Shown here piece after piece: positions 10,243 through 20,001 of a stretch of DNA of 41,529 nucleotides (positions are counted from its first letter, which is position 1; each line of letters opens with the position of its first letter). Where the stretch lies: contig CAJYVI010000055.1 of NCBI GenBank assembly GCA_913778145.1, positions 1-41,529 on the forward strand, written 5' to 3'. Both the position numbers and the translations under genes were made by a program. The notes beneath the pieces were generated by a model. It saw only the letters and a program-made list of their open reading frames with translations, did no database searches and was not told the DNA's origin. The DNA comes from an uncultured Pseudocitrobacter sp. (GTDB lineage Bacteria; Pseudomonadota; Gammaproteobacteria; Enterobacterales; Enterobacteriaceae).

Positions 10243-11501
10243 CGCCATACCCCTTTCGCATCCACAATAAACGGCTGAGTCACATTTTCGGGAGCAATAG
10301 CTTTAAATTCATTGTGATCGACCAGCATGACGATCACATCCGCCTGAGCCAGCGCGTCAGCGGTCGAAACCAGCGTACACAGCCCATCGAGTTTTTTCGG
10401 CAACTGATGAATGTTCGGTTCGACAACCAGCGTTTCACCGGCGTGCCATTGGGCAATCAGTTCGGCGATTTCCATTGCCGGGCTTTCACGCAGGTCATCA
10501 ATGTTTGGTTTAAATGCCAGGCCAAAGCAGGCAATTTTCAGTTCGCTGGCGCGTTTGTTGGTCGCCGCCAGGCAATCCGCCACGTTGGCTTTGACCTGGT
10601 CAATCACCCAGAAGGGTTTGTGATCGTTCACTTCGCGAGCGGTGCGAATCAGGCGCGCCTGCTGCGGATTCTGCGCCACGATAAACCACGGGTCGACGGC
10701 GATGCAGTGCCCGCCTACGCCAGGCCCCGGTTGCAGGATGTTCACACGCGGGTGACGGTTCGCCAGGCGAATCAGTTCCCAGACGTTGATCTCCTGATCG
10801 GCACAAATCAGTGAAAGTTCGTTTGCAAAGGCGATGTTAACGTCACGGAAGCTGTTTTCCGTCAGCTTGCACATCTCCGCCGTGCGGGCGTTAGTTACCA
10901 CACATTCGCCTTCGAGGAAAATGTTGTACAGTTCGCTGGCGCGCGCGGAACAGACCGGCGTCATGCCGCCAATCACGCGGTCGTTTTTGATGAGCTCGAC
11001 CATCACCTGCCCCGGCAATACGCGCTCCGGGCAGTAGGCGATGTTGATGTCCGCCTGCTCGCCTGCCTGCTGCGGGAAGGTGAGATCCGGGCGCAAATCG
11101 GCAAGCCAGGCGGCCATTTGCTCCGTCGCGCCCACCGGCGAGGTCGATTCGAGGATCACCAGCGCGCCTTTTTTCAGCACCGGCGCAATCGACTTCGCCG
11201 CCGCTTCCACAAAGACCATATCCGGCTCATGATCGCCTTTAAACGGCGTCGGCACAGCAATCAGGTAGGCATCCGCTTCTACCGGCGTGGTGGTTGCGCG
11301 CAGATGGCCCGCGCTTACCGCTGTCTTCACTACTTTGTCGAGGTCCGGCTCAACGATATGAATTTCGCCACGGTTAATCGTATCAACCGCATGCTGATTG
11401 ATATCCACGCCAACGACCTTTTTTTGCCGGGATGCAAAGGCCGCCGCAGTCGGGAGGCCAATATAGCCAAGACCAATTACCGAGATGGTAGAGAAACTCA
11501 T
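10239..11501 (-). CDS. wecC: UDP-N-acetyl-D-mannosamine dehydrogenase WecC
   Basis: A 420-residue NAD-dependent UDP-sugar dehydrogenase that oxidises UDP-ManNAc twice to UDP-ManNAcA, the donor for WecG. It has the N-terminal dinucleotide loop GLGYIG (residues 10-15), [15 protein letters not shown] in the central helix, and the catalytic cysteine C265 in [13 protein letters not shown]. The three-domain architecture (NAD-binding, central, UDP-binding) is complete. It has an ATGA overlap with wecB. Confidence 0.97.
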   Translation of the reverse strand: MSFSTISVIGLGYIGLPTAAAFASRQKKVVGVDINQHAVDTINRGEIHIVEPDLDKVVKTAVSAGHLRATTTPVEADAYLIAVPTPFKGDHEPDMVFVEAAAKSIAPVLKKGALVILESTSPVGATEQMAAWLADLRPDLTFPQQAGEQADINIAYCPERVLPGQVMVELIKNDRVIGGMTPVCSARASELYNIFLEGECVVTNARTAEMCKLTENSFRDVNIAFANELSLICADQEINVWELIRLANRHPRVNILQPGPGVGGHCIAVDPWFIVAQNPQQARLIRTAREVNDHKPFWVIDQVKANVADCLAATNKRASELKIACFGLAFKPNIDDLRESPAMEIAELIAQWHAGETLVVEPNIHQLPKKLDGLCTLVSTADALAQADVIVMLVDHNEFKAIAPENVTQPFIVDAKGVWR

Positions 11502-12628
11502 AGCGTTACCTGATTATTTTTAAGGGCTGATAAGATGCGTTCGCATGCCTGGCCGTCACCATACGGGTTATGGGCGCGGCTCATCGCCTGATATTCGTTT
11601 TCATCGTGCATCAGGCGCGACACTTCGTCGACAATTCGGCGGCTGTCGGTGCCCACCAGGCGTACCGTGCCCGCGTCAATCGCTTCCGGGCGCTCGGTGG
11701 CGTCACGCATCACCAGTACCGGTTTACCCAGAGACGGCGCTTCTTCCTGAATCCCACCGGAATCGGTGAGGATAAGCCAGGCGTGATTCATCAGCCAGAC
11801 GAACGGCAGGTAATCCTGCGGCTCGATCAGAATGACGTTGTCGACGTGACCCAGAATGCGATTCACCGGCTCGCTCACATTCGGGTTGAGATGCACCGGG
11901 TAGACAATTTGCACATCCGGATGAGTGGCGGCGATTTCAGCCAGCGCATGGCAGATGTGTTCAAATCCACGGCCAAAACTTTCGCGGCGATGGCCGGTAA
12001 CCAGAATCATCTTTTTACCGTTCGCTAAGAAAGGATAGCGCTGTGACAACGCATTGCGCAGCGTTTCGTTACTCAGCACGCGATCGCGCACCCAAAACAG
12101 CGCATCGATGACCGTGTTGCCGGTGACGAAGATCCGCGAGTCCGCGATGTTCTCTCTTAGCAAATTCTGGCGTGACGTTTCCGTCGGCGCGAAGTGATAC
12201 ATGGCCAGATGCCCGGTCAGGGTGCGGTTAGCTTCTTCCGGCCACGGAGAGTAGAGATTACCGGTACGCAGCCCGGCTTCGACGTGACCAACCGGAATCC
12301 GTTGATAGAAGGCGGCCAGGCTTGCGGCGGCAGTGGTGGTGGTATCGCCGTGCACCAGCACGACGTCCGGTTTGAATGATTCCAGAACCGGCTTTAATCC
12401 TTCCAGGATTCGGCAGGTAATTTCCGTCAGCCCCTGACCCGGGCTCATAATATTGAGATCGTAATCAGGGACAATAGAGAAGAGATTTAGCACCTGATCG
12501 AGCATCTCGCGATGCTGTGCGGTGACACAGACTTTAGCCTCAAAATGAGGATCTTTTGCCAGCGCATGAACCAGAGGCGCCATCTTGATCGCCTCTGGAC
12601 GCGTACCAAATACAGTCAGTACTTTCAC
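11498..12628 (-). CDS. wecB: UDP-N-acetylglucosamine 2-epimerase WecB
   Basis: A 376-residue non-hydrolysing epimerase with GT-B fold that interconverts UDP-GlcNAc and UDP-ManNAc. D95 (HGDTTTT), E117 (HVEAGLRTG) and E131 (WPEEANR) are the acidic residues known to be needed in E. coli WecB, and all are present. TGHRRESFG and DSGGIQEEA are further signature blocks. It starts 57 bases after the wzzE stop, the widest gap inside the operon, and overlaps wecC by four bases. Confidence 0.97.
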   Translation of the reverse strand: MKVLTVFGTRPEAIKMAPLVHALAKDPHFEAKVCVTAQHREMLDQVLNLFSIVPDYDLNIMSPGQGLTEITCRILEGLKPVLESFKPDVVLVHGDTTTTAAASLAAFYQRIPVGHVEAGLRTGNLYSPWPEEANRTLTGHLAMYHFAPTETSRQNLLRENIADSRIFVTGNTVIDALFWVRDRVLSNETLRNALSQRYPFLANGKKMILVTGHRRESFGRGFEHICHALAEIAATHPDVQIVYPVHLNPNVSEPVNRILGHVDNVILIEPQDYLPFVWLMNHAWLILTDSGGIQEEAPSLGKPVLVMRDATERPEAIDAGTVRLVGTDSRRIVDEVSRLMHDENEYQAMSRAHNPYGDGQACERILSALKNNQVTL

Positions 12629-12685
12629 ATCGATTCTCTTCGATTGGATGAGACAGGCCCATCGCCGTTTATTATGACGATGCAG

Positions 12686-13732
12686 TTACTGCACGCGGCG
12701 ACGCGTCAACGCAACACCCGCACCGATGAGCGCACCGACAATTCCCCACATCACCATCAGGAATGCACGACGTGGGCTGGTGCGTTTTACCGGTTCTTCT
12801 GGCGTACGCAAATAACGATATGTCTGAAAACGCGGGTCTAACGTTGGGCCGACATTGAGCGTGTTGAGCATGGCCCGGCCCTGATCGTAGTCCAGATCGT
12901 AAGTCGGGCCGCTGGCCTGAAGGTTTTCCAGGCGCGCCTGTAACATTGGGCGTCCCAGCATGAACAGTTCAGAATCCGGCAGTTCCTCAGCGGGAACGTC
13001 GGTTTCGCTGCGGGAAATATTGTGTTGCTCCGCGACTTTCAATGCCGATTCTACGCTATGAATACGACGATTGAAGATGGTCTGCGCCACTTCTTCCTGA
13101 CGTTTTACCTGCGCTTTCATCTGGATAGTGCGCGCCGCCCAGGCACCTTTAAGCTCATCGTTAAGGTGGCCCGCCGCGCGCTGACTGGCGAATGCCACAT
13201 ACTGACGCAGCAGGTTATTAGCGTCAGGCGCAGTTTCCGCCGTCAGCTTCACGCTGTCGCTCACGCTTTTGAGCACATCGCCCGGCATAAACTGAATGTC
13301 GTTGATAAGGTCATCAAGCAGCGCCGCATCGGCGCGTGAATTGCCGACCATGCGCTGCTTGTAATAGTCGGTCTGCGACCAGAAATCGCGGCGCGTATCC
13401 CAGGAGGCGAGTTGCATGATGAACTCTTTATACGCCTCATCCATTACCGAAGGCTGAATAGTGCCTGCCGGGCTCGCTTTTGCGTCAAGATTTCGCAGGA
13501 ATTGCTGTTGGGAATAGTAGCCGCCCAGCATGTTCACCGTTGGGCGATCGGTGATCGCCGTAGCGCTCCACTCCTGACGGGCAAAAAAGGTATAAATCAG
13601 GACAATAACGGCGAAGAGAACCGCAAAGCCAATAATCCAACGTTTTCCCGACCACAACGCGCGAAACAGACCGCGAATATCCAGTTCATTCTCAGCACCT
13701 TGCAGCGGCGCTTTCGGTAATGGTTGAGTCAT
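12686..13732 (-). CDS. wzzE: ECA chain-length regulator WzzE
   Basis: A 348-residue polysaccharide co-polymerase (PCP1 family) that sets ECA modal length with WzyE and also helps form cyclic ECA. The topology is classic: a short cytoplasmic N-terminus, TM1 near residues 32-50, a large periplasmic domain rich in predicted helix, and TM2 near 324-342 beside the proline-rich stretch EEPVKRTSPRRAF. It lies 13 bases after wecA. Full length, no anomalies. Confidence 0.96.
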   Translation of the reverse strand: MTQPLPKAPLQGAENELDIRGLFRALWSGKRWIIGFAVLFAVIVLIYTFFARQEWSATAITDRPTVNMLGGYYSQQQFLRNLDAKASPAGTIQPSVMDEAYKEFIMQLASWDTRRDFWSQTDYYKQRMVGNSRADAALLDDLINDIQFMPGDVLKSVSDSVKLTAETAPDANNLLRQYVAFASQRAAGHLNDELKGAWAARTIQMKAQVKRQEEVAQTIFNRRIHSVESALKVAEQHNISRSETDVPAEELPDSELFMLGRPMLQARLENLQASGPTYDLDYDQGRAMLNTLNVGPTLDPRFQTYRYLRTPEEPVKRTSPRRAFLMVMWGIVGALIGAGVALTRRRVQ

Positions 13733-13745
13733 TACATCCCCAGTA

Positions 13746-14849
13746 TTACTTGGTTAAGTTTTGTGTTTTGCCACTGTTGCGGCGCATTCTGCGCTTCACG
13801 CGTTTGATAAAACGCGCCACTTTCCACGCTCTTTTGATGCAGTAACCATACAGGAAAAAAGCTGCCAAAAATAATATCAGCATGGCCCATTCCGGCACGA
13901 AGTGAGTATACTCCGCGGCCACGCCGATAGAGGCCAGAAGCGCAGCGGCAAGCGTAATGAGGACAAATGCCTGGCGGGAAGTAAAACCAGCGCGCATGAT
14001 CAGATGGTGGATATGCTGACGGTCAGGAGAGAATGGGCTCATTCCTTTGCGCAAACGACGATACATGATGGCAACCATGTCCATCAACGGAATCGCAATA
14101 ATCCACAGGGCCGTAACCGGACTAATCGGGTGACGCTGACCCTGGGTGGTTTCCAGCAGGATCCAGATAACGGTAAAGCCGATAAGCGTACTGCCCGCAT
14201 CGCCCATAAAGACTTTATAGCGGCGGCCCAGAATACCGAGGTTAAGCATGATATACGGCAGAATGGCGGCGATCATCGCAAAGCACCACATCGCCAGGCT
14301 GGTCTGCCCGTCAAACCATAGAATCAGCCCCATTGCCGCAAAGGAGACGCAGGAGAGCCCGCCCAGCAGGCCATCAATACCATCCACCATATTAAAGGCG
14401 TTGATGGCGGCCCACACGGCGAACAGCGTCAGGAAGAAACCGAACGGCCCCAGCACCAGTTCCCAGGAACCGAAAATATAGCCAAGACTGCTGAGATAGA
14501 GTTTGCCCACCACCATCATTACGATGCCGATAAGCGCCTGTATCGTGGCGCGGATTTTGACACTGATGTCAAAGCGGTCATCCAGCGCGCCAATAAATAC
14601 CAGAACGCCGGCACAGGCCAGGTAGAGTTCAGCGTGAGGGATATAGTAATCCACGATACCGAAGGTGAAGCAGATCCCTGCGTACACAGAAATCCCGCCA
14701 ACCAGCGGGATTAATCCCTGGTGACGCTTACGGTAGTTAGGTTTGTCCACCAAACCCACTTTTTTCGCCGCTTTGCGCGCAAAAAAGAGGAACAGGGTCG
14801 TGAACAAGAAAATACTGATCAAATCAGCACCGACGGTCAGCAAACTCAC
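13746..14849 (-). CDS. wecA: UDP-GlcNAc:undecaprenyl-phosphate GlcNAc-1-P transferase WecA
   Basis: A 367-residue polytopic enzyme (about eleven membrane segments) that starts ECA, and often O-antigen, synthesis by making undecaprenyl-PP-GlcNAc. The Mg-binding D90-D91 pair (GALDDRFD), D156 and D159 (NMVDGIDG), and the C-terminal DRQHIHHL histidine motif are all in place. The start is a GTG at 14849 with only a weak GAG upstream, giving the E. coli length. It is the first gene of the ECA operon, 194 bases after the rho terminator. The gap holds no other gene, and the wecA promoter could not be fixed by eye. Confidence 0.96.
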   Translation of the reverse strand: MSLLTVGADLISIFLFTTLFLFFARKAAKKVGLVDKPNYRKRHQGLIPLVGGISVYAGICFTFGIVDYYIPHAELYLACAGVLVFIGALDDRFDISVKIRATIQALIGIVMMVVGKLYLSSLGYIFGSWELVLGPFGFFLTLFAVWAAINAFNMVDGIDGLLGGLSCVSFAAMGLILWFDGQTSLAMWCFAMIAAILPYIMLNLGILGRRYKVFMGDAGSTLIGFTVIWILLETTQGQRHPISPVTALWIIAIPLMDMVAIMYRRLRKGMSPFSPDRQHIHHLIMRAGFTSRQAFVLITLAAALLASIGVAAEYTHFVPEWAMLILFLAAFFLYGYCIKRAWKVARFIKRVKRRMRRNSGKTQNLTK

Positions 14850-15043
14850 AATATATACTCGCAGAGAATATTAATAGCGAAAGTATACCCACGATAGGCC
14901 TTCATCAGAAGAGGAAGTCGGATGAGATTTGCCGAAAATCGACTGATTTACAACCAATTCTGCGAACAAAGCTATTCATTCGCCGTAAAGGATAACTATC
15001 GGTGATAAATTTGTTATTAATTGACAGTATGGAACTGAAAAAC

Positions 15044-15072
15044 AAAAACGCCACGCAAAGCGTGGCGTTTTT
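15044..15072 (-). terminator. rho transcription terminator (bidirectional stem)
   Basis: A perfect 13-base stem AAAAACGCCACGC/GCGTGGCGTTTTT with a 3-base loop, just after the rho stop. On the minus strand the stem is followed by TTTTTGTTTTT, so it is a good intrinsic terminator for rho. The A/T symmetry means it could also act on the plus strand. Confidence 0.85.
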
Positions 15073-15086
15073 CTACTCAACGATGT

Positions 15087-16346
15087 TTACGAACGTTTCA
15101 TCATGTCGAAGAAGTCGTCGTTGGTTTTGGTCATCGCCAGTTTATTGATGAGGAATTCCATCGCATCGATTTCGCCCATCGGGTGAATGATTTTGCGCAG
15201 GATCCACATTTTCTGCAGCTCTTCCTGAGTGGTGAGCAGCTCTTCTTTACGGGTACCGGAACGGTTGTAGTCGATAGCCGGGAAGACGCGTTTTTCAGCA
15301 ATCTTACGAGAAAGGTGCAGTTCCATGTTGCCTGTACCTTTAAATTCTTCGTAGATAACTTCGTCCATTTTAGAACCAGTATCGATAAGCGCCGTCGCGA
15401 TGATGGTCAGGCTGCCGCCCTCTTCCACGTTACGCGCCGCACCGAAGAAGCGTTTCGGACGATGCAGAGCGTTGGCGTCCACACCACCAGTCAACACTTT
15501 ACCGGAAGCCGGTACGACGGTGTTGTAGGCACGTGCCAGACGGGTGATGGAGTCGAGCAGGATGATCACGTCTTTCTTGTGCTCAACCAGGCGTTTCGCC
15601 TTCTCGATAACCATTTCCGCAACCTGAACGTGGCGAGATGCTGGTTCGTCAAAGGTAGAAGCGACAACTTCACCTTTCACCAGACGCTGCATCTCGGTTA
15701 CTTCTTCCGGACGTTCGTCAATCAGCAGCACCATCAGTACGCAGTCTGGGTGGTTATAGGCAATGCTCTGAGCGATGTTCTGCAGAAGCATGGTTTTACC
15801 GGCTTTCGGCGGTGCGACAATCAGACCACGCTGACCACGGCCAATTGGCGAGGCCAGATCCAGCACACGTGCGGTTAAGTCTTCGGTAGAACCGTTACCA
15901 CGTTCCATACGCAGACGAGAGTTTGCGTGCAGCGGGGTCAAGTTCTCGAACAGGATCTTGTTGCGCGAGTTTTCCGGCTTATCGTAGTTAACTTCGTTAA
16001 CTTTCAACAGCGCAAAGTAACGCTCACCCTCTTTCGGAGGACGAATCTTACCAGAGATGGTATCACCTGTGCGGAGGTTGAAACGGCGGATTTGGCTGGG
16101 GGAAACGTAGATGTCATCAGGACCGGCGAGGTAGGAGCTGTCTGCAGAGCGGAGGAAACCAAATCCATCCTGCAATATCTCCAGTACGCCATCACCAAAG
16201 ATATCTTCGCCACTCTTTGCGTGCTGCTTCAGGATGGCAAAAATAATGTCCTGCTTGCGCATACGAGCCTGGTTTTCCAGCCCCATATTTTCGCCGAGAG
16301 TGATCAGCTCAGAAACCGGCGTATTCTTTAATTCGGTAAGATTCAT
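15087..16346 (-). CDS. rho: Transcription termination factor Rho
   Basis: A 419-residue hexameric RNA helicase that terminates transcription at C-rich rut sites. The N-terminal helix bundle is followed by the OB-fold primary RNA-binding site with DGFGFLRS (60-67), the Walker A region APPKAGKT near 178-185, the Walker B region LLIDERPEE, and the Q- and R-loops including [14 protein letters not shown]. The ATG at 16346 gives exactly the E. coli length; the longer frame (24 extra residues) reads into the leader. The rho mRNA leader is long, and E. coli rho is autoregulated through it. Confidence 0.98.
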   Translation of the reverse strand: MNLTELKNTPVSELITLGENMGLENQARMRKQDIIFAILKQHAKSGEDIFGDGVLEILQDGFGFLRSADSSYLAGPDDIYVSPSQIRRFNLRTGDTISGKIRPPKEGERYFALLKVNEVNYDKPENSRNKILFENLTPLHANSRLRMERGNGSTEDLTARVLDLASPIGRGQRGLIVAPPKAGKTMLLQNIAQSIAYNHPDCVLMVLLIDERPEEVTEMQRLVKGEVVASTFDEPASRHVQVAEMVIEKAKRLVEHKKDVIILLDSITRLARAYNTVVPASGKVLTGGVDANALHRPKRFFGAARNVEEGGSLTIIATALIDTGSKMDEVIYEEFKGTGNMELHLSRKIAEKRVFPAIDYNRSGTRKEELLTTQEELQKMWILRKIIHPMGEIDAMEFLINKLAMTKTNDDFFDMMKRS

Positions 16347-16424
16347 AATGGTGTGGGTTCTTAAACTCGGGGTAATTCTCGAACTTAATGTTGTGAATGG
16401 TATGGCAGGGTCATCCATGCCTGT

Positions 16425-16508
16425 TTACGGCCATCGACTCATGTCTGTTCGCTGTCTGGTAACAAGAGCGTACGCAGAGCTGAAACGACAAGACGGAAAG
16501 AGTGACAA
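16425..16508 (-). CDS. rhoL: Possible rho leader peptide RhoL, degenerate start
   Basis: On the minus strand, upstream of rho, a reading frame encodes FPSCRFSSAYALVTRQRTD then MSRWP and a stop. This matches the C-terminal two thirds of the E. coli RhoL leader peptide. The E. coli ATG and its first ten or so codons are not recognisable. An in-frame TGA lies five codons before the conserved block, and the only upstream start candidate is a TTG at 16508 with no Shine-Dalgarno. It is either a 27-residue TTG-started leader peptide or a decayed one whose RNA is kept for other reasons. Confidence 0.4.
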   Translation of the reverse strand: MSLFPSCRFSSAYALVTRQRTDMSRWP

Positions 16509-16677
16509 GCCAGGAATCTGTCAACTTCACGCGTTGTACCAACGGGAAGTATCGGGTCGAACAAGATTCAAACAAAGATATGTTTAAAACGAAGTCAAAG
16601 TTAACTTAGCACGACTGAAGCCGGGCGTCCAGAGTCCTGGCTATTTTAGGACCACTGCACGCCCGTATAAGGATCTC
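16509..16677 (-). promoter_or_regulatory. trxA-rho intergenic region: hairpin and rho promoter zone
   Basis: This stretch downstream of trxA and upstream of rho holds no clear gene. It contains an imperfect long hairpin at 16622-16665 (outer stem CGGGCGT/ACGCCCG, inner AGGAC pairing) that lacks a U run, so its terminator role for trxA is doubtful. A consensus TTGACA lies at 16519-16524 on the minus strand, but no convincing -10 follows at 16-18 bases. Other TTGACT and GATACT elements nearby are weak. The rho promoter is therefore located only to this region. Confidence 0.4.
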
Positions 16678-17007
16678 TTACGCCAGGTTAGCGTCGAGGA
16701 ACTCTTTCAACTGACCTTTGGACAGTGCGCCCACTTTGGTTGCAGCCACTTCGCCGTTTTTGAACAGCAGCAGGGTTGGGATACCACGAATGCCATACTT
16801 CGGCGCGGTGCCCGGGTTCTGATCGATGTTCAGTTTAGCAACGGTCAGTTTACCCTGATACTCGTCAGCGATTTCATCCAGAATCGGGGCGATCATTTTG
16901 CACGGACCACACCACTCTGCCCAGAAATCGACGAGTGTCAGCCCGTCAGCTTTGAGTACGTCCGTGTCAAAACTGTCGTCAGTCAGGTGAATAATTTTAT
17001 CGCTCAT
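16678..17007 (-). CDS. trxA: Thioredoxin 1
   Basis: A 109-residue cytoplasmic dithiol-disulfide oxidoreductase with the active site WCGPC (C33, C36) and the cis-proline block [11 protein letters not shown]. It reduces ribonucleotide reductase, PAPS reductase and others, and is recharged by thioredoxin reductase. The sequence is nearly identical to E. coli TrxA, with a small change at residues 23-24. The ATG at 17007 is preceded by GTGGAGTTATAT and gives the standard length. It is divergent from rhlB and upstream of rho. Confidence 0.98.
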   Translation of the reverse strand: MSDKIIHLTDDSFDTDVLKADGLTLVDFWAEWCGPCKMIAPILDEIADEYQGKLTVAKLNIDQNPGTAPKYGIRGIPTLLLFKNGEVAATKVGALSKGQLKEFLDANLA

Positions 17008-17132
17008 ATATAACTCCACAGGAATAAGCCTGATGTGTTGTGTAGCATTAATCAACGGCGTGTTGATTCTACTTTCGCCAACAAAGGTTGACGTTATTTC
17101 ACCGGATACGCTTTCTTAATGCAATAGTAAGC

Positions 17133-17141
17133 TGATATTCT
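17133..17141 (+). promoter_or_regulatory. Extended -10 promoter element of rhlB
   Basis: TGATATTCT is an extended -10 (TGn then TATTCT at 17136-17141) lying only eight bases before the rhlB ATG. A start about seven bases downstream would give an almost leaderless mRNA. No Shine-Dalgarno is visible between this element and the ATG. The -35 region (TTCTTA-like) is poor, as extended -10 promoters allow. Confidence 0.45.
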
Positions 17142-17149
17142 ACCACACT

Positions 17150-18415
17150 ATGAGCAAAACACATTTAACAGAACAGAAGTTTTCCGACTTCGCCCTGCAC
17201 CCGAAGGTGATTGAAGCCCTTGAAACTAAAGGGTTTCATAATTGTACGCCCATTCAGGCACTCGCACTCCCGCTGACGCTGGCGGGCCGTGACGTTGCCG
17301 GGCAGGCGCAAACCGGTACCGGGAAAACGATGGCGTTTCTGACGTCAACGTTTCATTATCTTCTTTCTCACCCGGCAATTGCTGACCGCCAGGTGAACCA
17401 ACCGCGCGCGCTGATCATGGCGCCGACGCGTGAGCTCGCCGTGCAGATTCACGCCGATGCCGAGCCGCTGGCTCAGGCTACTGGCCTGAAACTGGGGCTG
17501 GCCTACGGCGGCGACGGCTACGATAAACAGCTGAAAGTGCTGGAAAGCGGCGTCGATATTCTTATCGGCACCACGGGCCGTCTGATCGACTACGCGAAGC
17601 AAAACCACATTAACCTCGCGGCAATTCAGGTTGTCGTGCTGGACGAAGCCGATCGCATGTACGATCTGGGCTTCATTAAAGATATCCGCTGGCTGTTCCG
17701 TCGTATGCCGCCAGCCAACCAGCGCCTGAACATGCTGTTCTCTGCCACCCTTTCTTACCGTGTTCGCGAACTGGCGTTCGAACAGATGAACAACGCCGAA
17801 TACGTTGAAGTCGAGCCTGAGCAGAAAACGGGCCACCGTATTAAAGAAGAGCTTTTCTATCCGTCTAACGAAGAAAAAATGCGTTTGTTGCAAACGCTGT
17901 TAGAAGAAGAGTGGCCAGATCGCACCATTATCTTCGCCAACACCAAACACCGTTGTGAAGATATCTGGGGCAGCCTGGCGGCAGATGGCCATCGCGTAGG
18001 TCTGCTGACCGGCGACGTGGCGCAGAAAAAACGTCTGCGTATTCTCGAAGAATTTACCCGTGGCGACCTCGATATTCTGGTGGCGACCGACGTTGCTGCG
18101 CGCGGCCTGCATATTCCTGCCGTTACGCACGTCTTTAACTACGATCTTCCGGACGACTGCGAAGACTACGTTCACCGTATTGGCCGTACCGGTCGCGCGG
18201 GTGCACGCGGTCACTCTATCAGCCTCGCCTGTGAAGAGTACGCGCTGAACCTGCCGGCGATTGAGACCTATATCGGTCACTCCATTCCGGTCAGTAAGTA
18301 CAACCCCGATGCGCTGTTAACCGATCTGCCGAAACCGTTACGTCTGACGCGCGTGCGTCAGGGCAATGGTCCGCGCCGTTCCGGTGCGCCGCGTAATCGT
18401 CGTCGTTCAGGTTAA
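17150..18415 (+). CDS. rhlB: ATP-dependent RNA helicase RhlB
   Basis: A 421-residue DEAD-box helicase. It is a component of the RNA degradosome with RNase E and PNPase and unwinds structured RNA for decay. Motifs in order are the Q motif (CTPIQ near 33), Walker A AQTGTGKT (53-60), PTREL, DEAD (165-168), SAT (198-200), and [10 protein letters not shown] in the second RecA domain. It ends in an arginine-rich tail ([17 protein letters not shown]). No Shine-Dalgarno is visible before the ATG. It is divergent from trxA; gppA follows five bases after the stop. Confidence 0.97.
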   Translation: MSKTHLTEQKFSDFALHPKVIEALETKGFHNCTPIQALALPLTLAGRDVAGQAQTGTGKTMAFLTSTFHYLLSHPAIADRQVNQPRALIMAPTRELAVQIHADAEPLAQATGLKLGLAYGGDGYDKQLKVLESGVDILIGTTGRLIDYAKQNHINLAAIQVVVLDEADRMYDLGFIKDIRWLFRRMPPANQRLNMLFSATLSYRVRELAFEQMNNAEYVEVEPEQKTGHRIKEELFYPSNEEKMRLLQTLLEEEWPDRTIIFANTKHRCEDIWGSLAADGHRVGLLTGDVAQKKRLRILEEFTRGDLDILVATDVAARGLHIPAVTHVFNYDLPDDCEDYVHRIGRTGRAGARGHSISLACEEYALNLPAIETYIGHSIPVSKYNPDALLTDLPKPLRLTRVRQGNGPRRSGAPRNRRRSG

Positions 18416-18420
18416 AGAAT

Positions 18421-19905
18421 ATGCCCAGCTCCACCTCGCTGTATGCAGCTATAGACCTTGGTTCCAATAGTTTCCATATGCTGGTTGTTCGTGAGGTGGC
18501 TGGAAGTATTCAGACGCTGACGCGCATAAAGCGCAAAGTCCGTCTGGCTGCTGGCCTCAGCAGCGACAATATTCTGTCGGCAGAAGCGATGGAGCGTGGG
18601 TGGCAATGCCTGCGCCTGTTTGCCGAGCGTTTACAGGATATTCCTCAACCGCAAATTCGCGTCGTCGCAACCGCAACGCTTCGTCTGGCCGTCAATGCAC
18701 AAGACTTCCTCGATAAAGCGCAGGAGATTCTTGGTTGCCCGGTACAGGTGATTCGCGGTGAAGAAGAAGCGCGCCTGATTTATCAGGGTGTGGCGCACAC
18801 AACCGGCGGCGACGATCGTCGTCTGGTCGTGGATATCGGCGGCGCCAGTACCGAGCTGGTCACGGGCAAAGGTGCGCAAACCACTTCGCTGTTCAGCCTG
18901 TCGATGGGCTGCGTCACCTGGCTTGAGCGTTTCTTTACCGATCGTAATCTGGCGCAAGAAAACTTCGAACAAGCGGAAAACGCCGCGCGCGATGTGCTGC
19001 GCCCGGTTGCCGATGAACTGCGCGCGCACGGCTGGAAAGTGTGCGTGGGGGCGTCTGGTACGGTACAGGCGTTGCAGGAAATCATGATGGCGCAGGGGAT
19101 GGACGAGCGCATTACGCTTGCCAAACTTCAGCAACTGAAACAGCGCGCGATTCAGTGCGGACGTCTGGAAGAGCTGGAAATCGAAGGCCTGACGCTGGAA
19201 CGCGCGTTAGTGTTCCCGAGCGGTCTGGCGATTTTAATCGCTATTTTCACTGAACTGAATATTCAGTGTATGACGCTGGCCGGTGGCGCCCTGCGCGAAG
19301 GCCTGGTTTACGGCATGCTGCATCTGGCGGTGGATGAAGACATTCGTAGCCGCACGCTGCGAAACGTGCAGCGCCGCTTTATTGTCGATACCGAACAGGC
19401 GGCGCGCGTATCGCAGCTGGCATCTCACTTCGCCGATCAAATCGAAAAACAGTGGGATATTGAGCCGTTAAGCCGCGAACTGCTGCTAAGTGCCTGTCAT
19501 CTTCACGAAATTGGTTTGAGCGTCGATTTCAAACAAGCGCCGGCGCATGCGGCGTATCTGGTACGCAATCTTGATTTGCCAGGCTTTACGCCCGCGCAGA
19601 AAAAATTGCTGGCGACGCTGCTGCTCAACCAAACCAACGCTATCGATCTCTCGTCGCTGCATCAGCAAAATGCCGTGCCGCCGCGCGTGGCCGAGCATCT
19701 GTGTCGCCTGCTGCGCCTGGCGATTATCTTCGCCAACCGCCGCCGCGACGACCTGTTGCCGCAAATCACGATTATGGCCAATGAAGAGACGTTGACGCTG
19801 AAACTGCCTGCGGGCTGGCTGGAACAGCATCCGCTGGGTAAAGAAATTGTCGATCAGGAGTGTCAGTGGCAGAGCTATGTGCACTGGCCTTTGATCGTGC
19901 AGTAA
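18421..19905 (+). CDS. gppA: Guanosine-5'-triphosphate,3'-diphosphate pyrophosphatase GppA
   Basis: A 494-residue member of the Ppx/GppA exopolyphosphatase family (ASKHA fold). It hydrolyses pppGpp to ppGpp in the stringent response and has polyphosphatase activity. The N-terminal phosphate loop [13 protein letters not shown], the glutamate block [11 protein letters not shown] and the second phosphate loop [12 protein letters not shown] are present. The C-terminal HD-like region includes the SACHLHEIG block. It starts five bases after rhlB, so the two are probably cotranscribed, as in E. coli. The N-terminus [10 protein letters not shown] fits the family. Confidence 0.96.
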   Translation: MPSSTSLYAAIDLGSNSFHMLVVREVAGSIQTLTRIKRKVRLAAGLSSDNILSAEAMERGWQCLRLFAERLQDIPQPQIRVVATATLRLAVNAQDFLDKAQEILGCPVQVIRGEEEARLIYQGVAHTTGGDDRRLVVDIGGASTELVTGKGAQTTSLFSLSMGCVTWLERFFTDRNLAQENFEQAENAARDVLRPVADELRAHGWKVCVGASGTVQALQEIMMAQGMDERITLAKLQQLKQRAIQCGRLEELEIEGLTLERALVFPSGLAILIAIFTELNIQCMTLAGGALREGLVYGMLHLAVDEDIRSRTLRNVQRRFIVDTEQAARVSQLASHFADQIEKQWDIEPLSRELLLSACHLHEIGLSVDFKQAPAHAAYLVRNLDLPGFTPAQKKLLATLLLNQTNAIDLSSLHQQNAVPPRVAEHLCRLLRLAIIFANRRRDDLLPQITIMANEETLTLKLPAGWLEQHPLGKEIVDQECQWQSYVHWPLIVQ

Positions 19906-19913
19906 GCAAGCAG

Positions 19914-20000
19914 ATGTCGGATGGCGCTTCGCTTATCCGACCTACAGATAATTATTGTTCTATCAATACGTTGTAGGCCGGGTGCGCCGCCCGGCATTGC
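19914..20000. repeat. REP/BIME-like inverted repeat pair between gppA and rep
   Basis: Two REP-type palindromic units in opposite orientation lie between the convergent gppA and rep genes. One is at 19914-19946 (TGTCGGATGGCGC...CCGACCTACA) and one at 19971-20000 (TTGTAGGCCGGGTGCGCCGCCCGGCA). Such units are common in convergent intergenic gaps of enteric genomes, where they protect mRNA 3' ends and can bind gyrase or IHF. Confidence 0.8.
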
Positions 20001-20001
20001 T

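Noticed and set aside
16519..16524. TTGACA as the definite rho promoter
   Set aside because: No acceptable -10 lies 16-18 bases downstream on the minus strand, so it is mentioned only as part of the promoter zone.
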